Source of the DNA: Pseudooceanicola lipolyticus
GTDB lineage: Bacteria > Pseudomonadota > Alphaproteobacteria > Rhodobacterales > Rhodobacteraceae
NCBI RefSeq assembly: GCF_002786325.1
Contig: NZ_PGTB01000023.1
Location: forward strand, 1-41,152
Direction of reading: 5' to 3'
DNA: 41,152 bases
Position 1 is the stretch's first letter. The number at the start of each line of letters is the position of its first letter. Positions 33,822-41,152 of the stretch are shown here, one piece after another. The notes beneath the pieces are model-generated. The model did not search any database. It was not told the origin of the DNA and saw only the letters and a list, made by a program, of their open reading frames with translations. Position numbers and translations under genes: made by a program.

Positions 33822-35312
33822 TCAAGCGGCTGCAGTCTGTTGTCTTGATGCGCGCAGGCCGCGCAGGATGCCTTCGATCACCACGAACAGGACCCCTGCC
33901 ATCAGCACGGTTCCAATCCACTGCGAGAGGATGAAGCCGACGCTCTTGTCTTCGAACACAAGCAGGGCGCGGCGCAGGTTTTCATCCGCGAGCGGGGCGA
34001 GGATGACGCCCAGAACAATCGGTGCCACGGGGAAGTGGAACCGCGTCAGCCCCCAGCCGGCGATGCCCGCCGCGAACATCACCCAGACGTCGAACATCGA
34101 CAGCTTTACCGAATAGGCGCCGACCACGCAGACCGGGATGATCAGCGGCATCAGGATGCCACGCGGCAGGCTGAACAGCTTGATGCAGGGTTTGATCAGG
34201 GCAAAGGCGGCCAGGTACATCAGCACGTTGGCGATGATCAGCGCGCCGTAGATGAAGTAGATCAGCCCCGGATGGTCGACCTCGATCGTGGGGCCCACGG
34301 TGACGTTCTTTAATGTCAGCGCAGCCAGCAGGGCGGCCGCCGCGGCGTTGCCGGGGATACCGAGCGCCAGGGTCGGCAACATCGATCCGCCGATATTGGC
34401 GTTGTTCGAGGTCTCGGCGCAGACCAGCGCCTGGTAACTGCCCTTGCCCCATTGCGCCGCCTCCTCGCGCGAGGCGCGGCGGCGACCGATGTCATAGGCC
34501 AGGAACGAGGCGACATTGGCACCCGCTCCCGGGATCGCACCGATCACCGCGCCCATCACGCCGGAACGCAGCGCCGCAGGGGAATAGCGCGCCAGCCGCC
34601 GCAGCGGCGGAAAGATGCGGCCAACCTCGCCCGGGATGGTCGGCGCGCTGTCCGAGGGCAGAGTCCGCAGGATCTCGGCCAGACCGAACAGGCCGATCAG
34701 CACGGCAACATAGGAAATCCCGTCATACAGCATCGGGCTGCCGAAGGTGAAACGCGGCACCGCGTGGATCTCGTCCAGCCCGACCAGCGCGATGAGAATA
34801 CCCAACCAGCCTGCGATCCAGCCCTTGAGCGGCATTGCCCCCGCCGCCATCGACCCGGAAACCATGATCCCGATCACGGCAAGCCAGAACATCTCCCACG
34901 AACGGAAATTCAGCGCGAAACTCAGGATCAGCGGAATGAACAGGATCAGCAGCACGATGCCCACGGTGCCGCCGACAAACGAGGCGGCGATCGACATGCC
35001 AAGCGCCTGCCCGCCTTCGCCCCGCTGAGCCAGGGTGTGGCCCTCGATCATCGTCGGCACCGCGTCGGGCGTGCCGGGGATGTTGATCAGGATGGCAGAA
35101 ATCGCCCCGCCGAAAACCGACCCGGTATAAACCCCCAGCATGAAGCAGATCGACACCTGCTGTGACATGCCCGCCGACAACCCGATGAGAAGCCCCATCG
35201 CCATCGTGGTCGACAAGCCCGGAAGCGCGCCCCAGATGATGCCCAGACAGACCCCCGCGAGGGTCATCGCCAGCAGCACCGGCGACATGAGCTGAAAAAA
35301 TGCGTCCAACAT
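33822..35312 (-). CDS. TTT transporter large permease 2 (TctA family)
   Basis: A 496-residue polytopic membrane protein. Signature regions: IIWGALPGLSTTMAMGLLIG near 24-43, GGAISAILINIPGTPDAVP near 68-86, and TLALGIPGNAAAAALLAALT in the second half. It is distinct from tctA1 and not a recent duplicate by eye. It is separated from tctB2 by 3 bp, so the pair is tightly coupled, and from the Gfo 2 gene by 28 bp. Part of TTT system 2 with tctB2 and tctC2. Confidence 0.92.
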   Translation of the reverse strand: MLDAFFQLMSPVLLAMTLAGVCLGIIWGALPGLSTTMAMGLLIGLSAGMSQQVSICFMLGVYTGSVFGGAISAILINIPGTPDAVPTMIEGHTLAQRGEGGQALGMSIAASFVGGTVGIVLLILFIPLILSFALNFRSWEMFWLAVIGIMVSGSMAAGAMPLKGWIAGWLGILIALVGLDEIHAVPRFTFGSPMLYDGISYVAVLIGLFGLAEILRTLPSDSAPTIPGEVGRIFPPLRRLARYSPAALRSGVMGAVIGAIPGAGANVASFLAYDIGRRRASREEAAQWGKGSYQALVCAETSNNANIGGSMLPTLALGIPGNAAAAALLAALTLKNVTVGPTIEVDHPGLIYFIYGALIIANVLMYLAAFALIKPCIKLFSLPRGILMPLIIPVCVVGAYSVKLSMFDVWVMFAAGIAGWGLTRFHFPVAPIVLGVILAPLADENLRRALLVFEDKSVGFILSQWIGTVLMAGVLFVVIEGILRGLRASRQQTAAA

Positions 35313-35315
35313 CGA

Positions 35316-35879
35316 TTAGAAGCCTCCCGGCAGGGGAATGTGGAACAGAACCTGGAAGGCGAGTGACAGCGCCAGTGTCCAGCCGACCGAAACCAGCGAG
35401 GTGATCCAGAGCGGCCCGCGCCAGCTGGTATGAATAAGCGCCGTCAATGCGATGATGGTCACCGGCTCGAAGGCGGACAGCGTCAGCGGCACGCTGCCAA
35501 TGTCGAAGTACAACTGGAAGGCCAGCAGTTGCAGCGCCAGAAGATAGGTGGCGATGGTCAACGCCAGTGCCAGCGTGCGACGGTCCTCGGCACGGTTTCC
35601 GAAGTCACTTTCGCCGGTTTCCCCGGCACGGTGACGCCGCAGTGCCGACAGGCCCAGAAGTCCCGCCATCACCGCCAGCGAGGCGGCCGCGAGGAACGGC
35701 AGCAGGCCCGGTGCGGTCAGCACCGCACCCGGCACCGGAAGCAGCAGAGACGCCACCATGACCAGGCCGGAGAGCGCCAAAAGCACGCCCGCCGCGATGA
35801 GATCGAGAAGCGGCGCTGCATATCCTGCATTGGCGTCCTCGCCCTCGAACGAAACGGTCTGCGGCTGAGACTGCGACAT
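35316..35879 (-). CDS. TTT transporter small permease 2 (TctB family)
   Basis: A 187-residue membrane protein with an acidic, hydrophilic N-terminus of about 22 residues and four hydrophobic helices (about 23-46, 54-78, 101-145, 152-180). The ATG at 35879 follows AAGGAGC; a start at 35909 has no ribosome site. It is followed after 3 bp by tctA2 and lies 78 bp after tctC2. Confidence 0.82.
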   Translation of the reverse strand: MSQSQPQTVSFEGEDANAGYAAPLLDLIAAGVLLALSGLVMVASLLLPVPGAVLTAPGLLPFLAAASLAVMAGLLGLSALRRHRAGETGESDFGNRAEDRRTLALALTIATYLLALQLLAFQLYFDIGSVPLTLSAFEPVTIIALTALIHTSWRGPLWITSLVSVGWTLALSLAFQVLFHIPLPGGF

Positions 35880-35957
35880 AAAAACAGCTCCTTGCTGGAG
35901 GTGCGGCATGTGCCGGGCCAGGCCAGTTGCGAGGCCCGGAACATGGTTGCGAACAGA

Positions 35958-37073
35958 TCAGGAAATCGGCGGCGGCGTGTAATCCGCGGGCGGCCACCAG
36001 CTTTCGAAATCTTCTGGCGCCGGCAGGCCCAACTCGGCCGCGGTTTTGACCTCGGCTCCGATGGCTTCCTTGTTCTTGTTGAAGATATCGACGGTGACCG
36101 TCTCCATCAGCGCGCCCTGACGGTCAGCAGCTTCACCGACCAGCACGTCCAACTCGAAGAACTGCCGTTCCATCATCTCGCGGAACCCCTCCGAGGAAGC
36201 GGCGGCGCGGAAGGCATCGGCCAGTTCCTGGAGAATTTCAGGCGGCAGGTTGCGCTGAACCATGAAGTTGTAGGTCGCACCCACCGGCAGCAGCTTCTGA
36301 GCTTCGGGGATGATGCCCCCGATCGACGGCAGCACGGTTCCGTCCGGCAGGGTGACATCCGAGGCACGGGCGTGGCACAGGTTGCGCAGCTCGCCCGTCC
36401 GGATCAGATCTATATGTTCGTGCAGGCCACCGCCGGCGATATCCACCTCGCCCTGAAGCCCGGCCAGGGTGGCCGGCTGCCCCCCTTTGTAAGGCACATA
36501 TTTCAGCTCGATCCCGGCAATATTGGCCAGGATCAGCGACACTTCGTGCCAGACGCCGCCAGTGCCCGAGGTCGAGATGGTGACCGAACCGGGATTGGCG
36601 CGCGCGGCGTCGATCACGTCCTGCATCGACTGGAACGGAGAATCCTTGCGCACCGACCAGCTGGCCGGGGCATTGGCCGCCTTCATCGGCAGCCAGTCCC
36701 GCCACGGCACGAATTCCGCATGCCCCAGCACCCGGACGAACCGGTTGTAATTGGCCGCGCCCAGCAGGGTATAGCCATCGGGGCGCGCGGCGGCGACGAA
36801 TTGCGTCGCCACGCCGCCGACCGCACCCGGTTTGTTGATCACATTGATCGTCCAGCCCTTGGCGCGCGACATCTCTTCGGCCAGCTTGCGCATGATGGCA
36901 TCGGTGCCGCCCCCCGCGGCATACATCACCACCAGGGAGATCGGGCGCCGCGGCCAGGTCTGCGCCCACGCCGGCGCCGGGATGGTGATACTCAACGCGC
37001 CCATGCCCGCCATTGCCGCACCCCCTGCCAGGAATGCGCGGCGGCCTGCCGCTGTCTTTTTGTCCTTCGTCAT
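35958..37073 (-). CDS. TTT transporter substrate-binding protein 2 (TctC family), Tat-type signal
   Basis: A 371-residue binding protein. The N-terminus carries a twin-arginine signal (GRRAFLAGG, then a mild hydrophobic core ending PAWAQ), unlike the Sec signal of tctC1. The mature part starts TWPRRPISLVVMYAAGGGTDA and has RPDGYTLLGAANY, the Bug/TctC hallmarks. The tail is longer than usual and ends with Pro- and Trp-rich residues. The ATG at 37073 follows GGGAGGA. It is first in the eight-gene operon, downstream of two GntR operators (37159-37170, 37277-37288). Confidence 0.88.
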   Translation of the reverse strand: MTKDKKTAAGRRAFLAGGAAMAGMGALSITIPAPAWAQTWPRRPISLVVMYAAGGGTDAIMRKLAEEMSRAKGWTINVINKPGAVGGVATQFVAAARPDGYTLLGAANYNRFVRVLGHAEFVPWRDWLPMKAANAPASWSVRKDSPFQSMQDVIDAARANPGSVTISTSGTGGVWHEVSLILANIAGIELKYVPYKGGQPATLAGLQGEVDIAGGGLHEHIDLIRTGELRNLCHARASDVTLPDGTVLPSIGGIIPEAQKLLPVGATYNFMVQRNLPPEILQELADAFRAAASSEGFREMMERQFFELDVLVGEAADRQGALMETVTVDIFNKNKEAIGAEVKTAAELGLPAPEDFESWWPPADYTPPPIS

Positions 37074-37158
37074 GTTGTCCTCCCATGATGATCGGGCGCT
37101 TGAACCGCCCACCGCAACTATGCGGAATATCTTCCCCTAAGCAGGCCTCCGGATCTTA

Positions 37159-37170
37159 TTGGTCTACCAT
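37159..37170. promoter_or_regulatory. GntR (FadR-type) operator, double-TTT operon, proximal
   Basis: TTGGT-CT-ACCAT, 9 of 10 arm bases, 86 bp upstream of the tctC2 start. Its centre is 118 bp from the distal site. Confidence 0.65.
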
Positions 37171-37276
37171 TTTCCAGATTCCTCCCATCTCATTCTTACC
37201 CCAGCTCAGGGTTATCGCATAATTATTTGTCTTTTTCGGCGGCGTTTTTGCATGATTTGGTCCGAGCGGGCTCAGA

Positions 37277-37288
37277 TTGGTTTACCAA
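37277..37288. promoter_or_regulatory. GntR (FadR-type) operator, double-TTT operon, distal
   Basis: TTGGT-TT-ACCAA, perfect, extended to ATTGGT/ACCAAT (37276-37289). It overlaps the last codons and stop of the upstream AEC transporter gene. The AT-rich DNA between the two sites probably holds the operon promoter. Confidence 0.7.
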
Positions 37289-38187
37289 TGCAAGCCAGCC
37301 CCATCCGAAATCGCCAAAGCCGCCCAGATCAGCACCGGCAGGCAGGCAAAGGTCAGCAGCGTGGACACCACGACCGAACCGGCGACCTGCCCAGGGTTGC
37401 GGCCGAAGCGCTCGGCGAAGACATAGCTGACGATCGCCGTTGGCATCGTGGCCAGCAGGAACACCGTGCCGGCCGCCGCCCCGTTCAGATCCAGCACCGC
37501 GATGACCACGATGGCCGAGATCAACCCGATCACCAGCCGCCCGGACGCGACCAGCAGCGCCGGGCGCAGGTCGGTGATCTGCAACGAGGCCAGCGAACTT
37601 CCCAGCAGCAGCAGCATTGCGGGAATCATCATGCCGCCCAGCAGGCTGGTCGTGGTCAGCACCACCTGCGGCACCGGAATGGCGAACCAGGTGACCAGCA
37701 GCACTGCCAGCACCGAGTAGATCAGCGGCTGGCGCAGCAGTGCCCCAATCCGCAGCGACCCCGCATAGATCGACAGGCCCAGCGAATGCTGCACCAGGGC
37801 GACGACGAAGAAATACGCCACTCCCAGGCGCGAGCCCTCCTCGCCAAAGGCCAAAACCACCAGCGGCAGCCCCAAATTGCCCGAATTGGGCAGCATCAGC
37901 GGTGGCAGAAAGCTGCGCAGCGGCCCGCCTATCAGCTTGAGCGCGAGAATGCCCAACCCACCGGCCAGGCCGAGGCAGAACAGCGCCGCACCCGCCATCA
38001 TGCCGATCGTTTCCACCGGCACCTGCAGCCCGGTCAAAGTGCTGAAGATCAGCGCCGGAGTGGCAACCATGATGACCAGGGTGCTGACCGTGCGGGCCTC
38101 GATATCGACCCCGAACCGCTTCATCACCCAGCCGATGGCGGTGATCGCCAGGGTGGGCAAGAGGATGTCGAGCATCTGAATCAGCAT
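37282..38187 (-). CDS. AEC (auxin efflux carrier) family transporter
   Basis: A 301-residue membrane protein with about ten hydrophobic helices in two halves, matching AEC permeases such as MdcF-like or YfdV-like carriers, which move carboxylates such as malonate, malate or lactate. Marks: LLPTLAITAIGWVMKRFG at the start, PALIFSTLTG, LPNSGNLGLPLVVLAFG (the conserved N-x-G loop) and MIPAMLLLLGSSLA. It lies upstream of the double-TTT operon on the same strand, 208 bp before tctC2; whether it is cotranscribed is unclear because the operators sit at its 3' end. Inferred: exports a product or takes up a related acid. Confidence 0.87.
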   Translation of the reverse strand: MLIQMLDILLPTLAITAIGWVMKRFGVDIEARTVSTLVIMVATPALIFSTLTGLQVPVETIGMMAGAALFCLGLAGGLGILALKLIGGPLRSFLPPLMLPNSGNLGLPLVVLAFGEEGSRLGVAYFFVVALVQHSLGLSIYAGSLRIGALLRQPLIYSVLAVLLVTWFAIPVPQVVLTTTSLLGGMMIPAMLLLLGSSLASLQITDLRPALLVASGRLVIGLISAIVVIAVLDLNGAAAGTVFLLATMPTAIVSYVFAERFGRNPGQVAGSVVVSTLLTFACLPVLIWAALAISDGAGLHW

Positions 38188-38241
38188 CGCCGCGGGGTCT
38201 CGCTCTGGATCGCAACGGGGGGACCGGCATCGCGCGGCGCG

Positions 38242-38403
38242 TCAGGCGATTCCGACATTCCCAGCCGCTCCGCACATGATCGGAGCAGATGCGAATGGAC
38301 CTGCGCTGGCGGGCAATGCACCCGGCGCCAAAGGCGCGCGCGGCGAATACGGGCTTGCCCCGCTCGCATCGACTTCCCCGCCGGGTGTTTCCTTGACAGA
38401 CAT
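38242..38403 (-). CDS. Possible small protein upstream of the AEC transporter
   Basis: A 53-codon reading frame beginning MSVKETPGG and rich in Ala, Pro, Gly and Ser. The ATG at 38403 has a strong GGAGGAG ribosome site at a good distance, and the stop lies 54 bp before the AEC start. No family is recognised. It could be a short leader peptide, a decayed gene or chance; the composition is low-complexity, so confidence is low. Confidence 0.3.
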   Translation of the reverse strand: MSVKETPGGEVDASGASPYSPRAPLAPGALPASAGPFASAPIMCGAAGNVGIA

Positions 38404-38541
38404 CAACGTGGCTCCTCCACTTGGCCCGGTGCCCCTCTGGCTCAGGTATGGAACCCGCCAGCGAGCATCAGAGCAGGGCTCGGTCTGCGACCCCGCGTGG
38501 AGTGAGAATGGCGATGAAAGGCCTTAAAGGGAAAATGTGTT

Positions 38542-38572
38542 TTATCGTGATAACTATCAATTTTCCTGATAG
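38542..38572. promoter_or_regulatory. Adjoining inverted repeats upstream of Gfo 3
   Basis: TTATC-GT-GATAA (38542-38553) abuts CTATCA-N7-TGATAG (38554-38572). Both contain TGATA half-sites. They lie 151-181 bp before the Gfo 3 start in the AT-rich part of the gap and look like operator sites. The first repeat has a two-base spacer, unlike the four-base TetR-type sites. Confidence 0.45.
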
Positions 38573-38722
38573 CGCCGAAGGCCCTGCAGTATCGGATTAA
38601 TCAATGGAAGCCATCAGGTTATTTCATTTGTTCCGGTTGTTTCGGCACCGCTAACCTTAACGCGCGCCCGCACCGGAGGAGAGCGGACAGGCGCCCCTTT
38701 CCCTCAATTCCTGGAGAGCCTC

Positions 38723-39742
38723 ATGACCGAAGCCGATCGAAACTTCACCGTCGCAATCGCCGGTTTCGGATGGTGGGGCCGTCATATCGCCCGTCGACTG
38801 GCCGGCCACGACTGGCTGAGGGTTGCCGGAATCGTGGAGCCTGCCACCGGCAACCATGCCGACATTTCGGAAATGGGCCTCGCGATCTGGACCGACCTGG
38901 CGGAACCGCTGGCGCTGGACGAGGTCGATGCAGTCATTCTGACCACCCCCAACACCCTGCACGAGGCGCAGATCGCGCAGGTCGCTGCCGCGGGCAAGCA
39001 CGTGTTTTGCGAAAAGCCCCTGGGCCTGACCGCCGACAGCGCCCGCCGCTCGGTCCAGGCCTGCACCGAGGCCGGCGTGCAGCTGGGCATCGGGCACGAG
39101 CGCCGCTATGAACCCGCGATGCGCGCCCTGCGCGAAGCGCTGGACGCGGGTGAACTGGGTACGCTGATGCATGCCGAGGCCGCCTTCAGCCACGATAAGC
39201 TGATCCACGTCCCGGCCGATGACTGGCGCACCCGCAAAGATGTCTGCCCGGCCGCGGGGATGACCGCGATGGGGATTCATCTCAGCGATCTGATGCTGTC
39301 CTTCTTTGGTCCGGTTCGCGCCCTGCACGCCTTCACCGCCGACCGCTCGCTGGGCTGGGAAACCGGGGATGTGGTCAGCGTGCAGATGCAGTTCGAAACC
39401 GGGATGACCGCCACATTCAGCGCCGTGCTGCACACGCCCCATTTTATCCGCCTGCATGTGTTCGGCACCAGGCGCTGGGTCGAGATCCTCAACGACACCC
39501 ACCCCGACACGCCCGGCGGCAAGGTTCGGATGCTGACCGCCGAGAGCGGCCAGCCGACCCGCCAGACCGATTTTGACTGGGACGACTCGGTCACCGCGAA
39601 TATCGAAGCCTTCGCCCGCGCCGCCCGTGGAGAGGCGGAGTATCCTTTCACCACTGAGCAGATGGTGCACAATATCCAGATCCTCGAAGCGATTGCCCGC
39701 TCGGCCGAAACCGGCCAGGCGGTATTGCTGGCGGATGTCTGA
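38723..39742 (+). CDS. Gfo/Idh/MocA family oxidoreductase 3
   Basis: A 339-residue NAD(P)-dependent oxidoreductase. Rossmann motif IAGFGWWGRHIARRL near 12-26 (Trp-Trp in the glycine loop is uncommon), EKP signature at 97-99 (FCEKPLGLTA), GHERRYEPAM, and MTAMGIHLSDLMLSFFG at the catalytic histidine helix. The ATG at 38723 follows GGAG. It is alone on the plus strand with a 535-bp upstream gap, and is the third gene of this family in the island. Confidence 0.88.
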   Translation: MTEADRNFTVAIAGFGWWGRHIARRLAGHDWLRVAGIVEPATGNHADISEMGLAIWTDLAEPLALDEVDAVILTTPNTLHEAQIAQVAAAGKHVFCEKPLGLTADSARRSVQACTEAGVQLGIGHERRYEPAMRALREALDAGELGTLMHAEAAFSHDKLIHVPADDWRTRKDVCPAAGMTAMGIHLSDLMLSFFGPVRALHAFTADRSLGWETGDVVSVQMQFETGMTATFSAVLHTPHFIRLHVFGTRRWVEILNDTHPDTPGGKVRMLTAESGQPTRQTDFDWDDSVTANIEAFARAARGEAEYPFTTEQMVHNIQILEAIARSAETGQAVLLADV

Positions 39743-40010
39743 GCAGCGTTTGCAGCGCGACGGCCGCGACGGCGTCCGGCCGGGCGGCCGATACCCCGAA
39801 CCGCCCGCGGCCTGACACCGCCATCGCCGAGAACCGCGCGCCTGGTCGTCGTCAATCAGCCCGGCCCCGACAATCCGCGGCCGAGCGTGGCCGGGATCTC
39901 CCCGGGAAATGGCCCAAGAATTGCATGCGACGGCAGATGTTGCATTTGCCTAAAGCGCCAGGGCCGCCCGTTTGGGGCGGCCCTGGTGTTTGGTTTGGCC
40001 TGGTTCTGGT
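39743..40010. other. Gap between Gfo 3 and the RTX gene, with a strong hairpin
   Basis: No gene is supported in these 268 bp. CCAGGGCCGCCC (39958-39969) pairs perfectly with GGGCGGCCCTGG (39975-39986) around a 5-base loop, 25 bp after the stop of the minus-strand RTX gene, and probably stops both convergent transcripts although the T tract is poor. Confidence 0.6.
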
Positions 40011-41152
40011 TCAGGTGAAGAAGAAGTCGTCGACGGAGAGGTCGGCCATGCGGGTGTTGAGCAGGGTGATGGTGCCGTCGCCGGTGTCGATGACGGTGTC
40101 ATTGCCGACCTGGGAGATGCCGAGATCGTCGTAATCCAGCGCCGCGGTGGCGGTGCGGTCGATCCAGATCAGGTCCTCGCCGATGGTGAAGTCGGTGATC
40201 ACGTCATTGCCATGGCCGTCGCCGAAGACGAAGATGTCGTCGCCGCCGCCGCCGTCGAGCCGGTCATTGCCGGCGCCGCCCTCCAGCAGGTCGTTGGACT
40301 TGCGGCCCAGCAGCGTGTCGTCGCCGTCGCTGCCCTCCAGCGCATCGGCGGCCTCGCTGCCGGTCAGGGTCAGGTTCGCCGGCGCCTCGGCCTGCTGCAC
40401 CGCCGCCGTCACCGGCGCGGTGGCGGCGATGGTGACATCCGAGATGGTGCCGTCGAAGGTGCCCTTGTGGCCGGCGCTGCCGGTCTCGCTGGACCAGCCG
40501 ATGGCGCCGATCTGCAGGTATTCGGCATTGCCCTGCCAGCTCATCTCCGAGGCGGCGGTGCCGATCAGCGTGCCGTTCAGCCAGGCCGCGACCTCGCCGT
40601 CGCCGAACTCGACCTGCAGGTCATAGCTGGTATGGGCGGTGATATCGGCCTCCAGGATCACGTCGCTGCTGCCATCCTGGAAGCGGATGCCGAGGCTGCC
40701 ATTGGCGATGAAGATGGTGAAGTGATTGCCGTCGCCGCTGTAGCCGGCGGCATCCTTGGACAGGAGGCCGGTCCAGCCGCTGACCGTGTCGGCATTGAAG
40801 CTGAGCGCGATGATGCCCGCCTCCAGCGCCAGCTCCGCGGTCGGCGCCAGTTCGACCACGTCGATCGCGGTGCTGACCTCCAGCGCGCCGGCGCGGCTGA
40901 ACACCACCTGCTCGCTCGCGATCTCGGCCGGGGCGCGGCTGCCGCCGCTGCCGCTGTCGGTGCCGGTGCCGGTGCCGGTGCCACTGTCGGTACTCGTGTC
41001 GGGCTCGGCAACCGGCTCTTCGGCGACCGGCGCGATGGTCGGGCCACTGCCGGTGTCCACCGCCAGCGGCGTCGTCGAGGCGATGGTGACATCCGAGATG
41101 GTGCCGTCGAAGGTGCCCTTGTGGCCGGCGCTGCCGGCCTCGCTGGACCAGC
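40011..41152 (-). CDS. RTX calcium-binding protein with repeated LamG-like domains, C-terminal part
   Basis: The frame is open to the right edge, so the 5' end is missing; 380 codons are visible. From the N-terminal side: the end of one LamG/concanavalin-like domain (SSEAGSAGHKGTFDGTISDVTIA), a Ser/Thr/Gly/Asp linker with a GTGTGTGT core, a complete LamG-like domain of about 140 residues (ALSFNADTVSGWTGLL to GTISDVTIA), then RTX nonapeptides (GSDGDDTLLGRKSNDLLEGGAGNDRLDGGGGDDIFVF as consecutive calcium repeats) and a C-terminal tail ending DDFFFT. Such tails direct type I secretion. Likely a secreted or surface adhesin or polysaccharide-binding protein. The secretion genes are not in the window. 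Confidence 0.88.
   Translation of the reverse strand, partial: WSSEAGSAGHKGTFDGTISDVTIASTTPLAVDTGSGPTIAPVAEEPVAEPDTSTDSGTGTGTGTDSGSGGSRAPAEIASEQVVFSRAGALEVSTAIDVVELAPTAELALEAGIIALSFNADTVSGWTGLLSKDAAGYSGDGNHFTIFIANGSLGIRFQDGSSDVILEADITAHTSYDLQVEFGDGEVAAWLNGTLIGTAASEMSWQGNAEYLQIGAIGWSSETGSAGHKGTFDGTISDVTIAATAPVTAAVQQAEAPANLTLTGSEAADALEGSDGDDTLLGRKSNDLLEGGAGNDRLDGGGGDDIFVFGDGHGNDVITDFTIGEDLIWIDRTATAALDYDDLGISQVGNDTVIDTGDGTITLLNTRMADLSVDDFFFT
40426..40498. repeat. Direct repeat within the RTX gene, copy 1
   Basis: 73 bp that recur at 41080-41152 with a single mismatch (T40484 versus C41138); the offset is 654 bp, exactly 218 codons, so the reading frame is kept. It encodes the end of a LamG-like domain. 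Confidence 0.9.
41080..41152. repeat. Direct repeat within the RTX gene, copy 2
   Basis: 72 of 73 bases identical to 40426-40498. It reaches the window edge, so the identical stretch probably continues; this suggests recent duplication or gene conversion between domains. Confidence 0.9.

Larger units (their letters stand above)
38188..38722. other. Long divergent gap between AEC transporter and Gfo 3
   Basis: 535 bp. It holds one candidate small minus-strand gene (38242-38403) and, near the Gfo 3 side, two adjoining inverted repeats at 38542-38572. The rest, including the 38404-38520 part, shows no gene or repeat I can support. Confidence 0.5.

Noticed and set aside
39735-39815. 26-codon plus-strand frame overlapping the Gfo 3 stop
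   Set aside because: No ribosome site and low-complexity content; probably chance.

Overview
The window is high-GC chromosomal DNA from an alphaproteobacterium, most likely a Rhodobacterales (Roseobacter-group) species. This rests on family recognition and gene order: argH, a tiny lipoprotein, lysA and a DUF4175 gene lie on one strand; DUF2948 is translationally coupled to murA; and TRAP and tripartite tricarboxylate (TTT) carriers are abundant, together with an RTX/LamG surface protein. I see no insertion sequence, phage gene, CRISPR array or rRNA.

Region 1 (1-8416) is housekeeping: DUF4175 (partial), lysA, a sugar-transfer-type ATP-grasp protein, a small lipoprotein, argH, a divergent TlpA-like thioredoxin, a STAS-like protein, tag, DUF2948, murA, a basic small protein and tRNA-Thr(GGT).

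Region 2 (8417-20260) is accessory metabolism. A TetR regulator sits between two glutathione-transferase genes, followed by an alpha/beta hydrolase, a degenerate luciferase-like protein, a divergent TRAP transporter (dctP / dctQM), a BKACE-family (DUF849) enzyme, and a flavin reductase-MarR fusion paired with a luciferase-like monooxygenase and a divergent LysR. Three copies of an inverted repeat, KATC-N4-GATAA with K usually T preceded by T, lie upstream of GST1, between tetR and GST2, and between dctP and dctQ. They look like one TetR regulon.

Region 3 (20261-39742) is a large uptake and catabolic island. It holds a zinc dehydrogenase, a DHDPS/NAL-type aldolase, two cupins, two overlapping 3-hydroxyisobutyrate-dehydrogenase-like genes, three Gfo/Idh/MocA oxidoreductases, an LDH2-type dehydrogenase and a FadR-type GntR regulator. 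It also has an eight-gene operon carrying two complete TTT transporters (tctCBA and tctBAC) around a Gfo/Idh/MocA gene and a TRAP-type DctP protein that has no signal peptide. A palindrome TTGGT-N2-ACCAA occurs in pairs 116-132 bp apart at three loci: the dehydrogenase-aldolase-cupin operon, gntR itself and the double-TTT operon. This suggests that one GntR regulator controls the island, probably by DNA looping. The substrate is unknown; the enzyme set suggests a hydroxylated or sugar-like organic acid. I regard this regulon, with its unusual twin-transporter operon, as the most likely undescribed system here.

Region 4 (39743-41152) holds the C-terminal part of an RTX calcium-binding protein with repeated LamG-like domains; it runs off the right edge.
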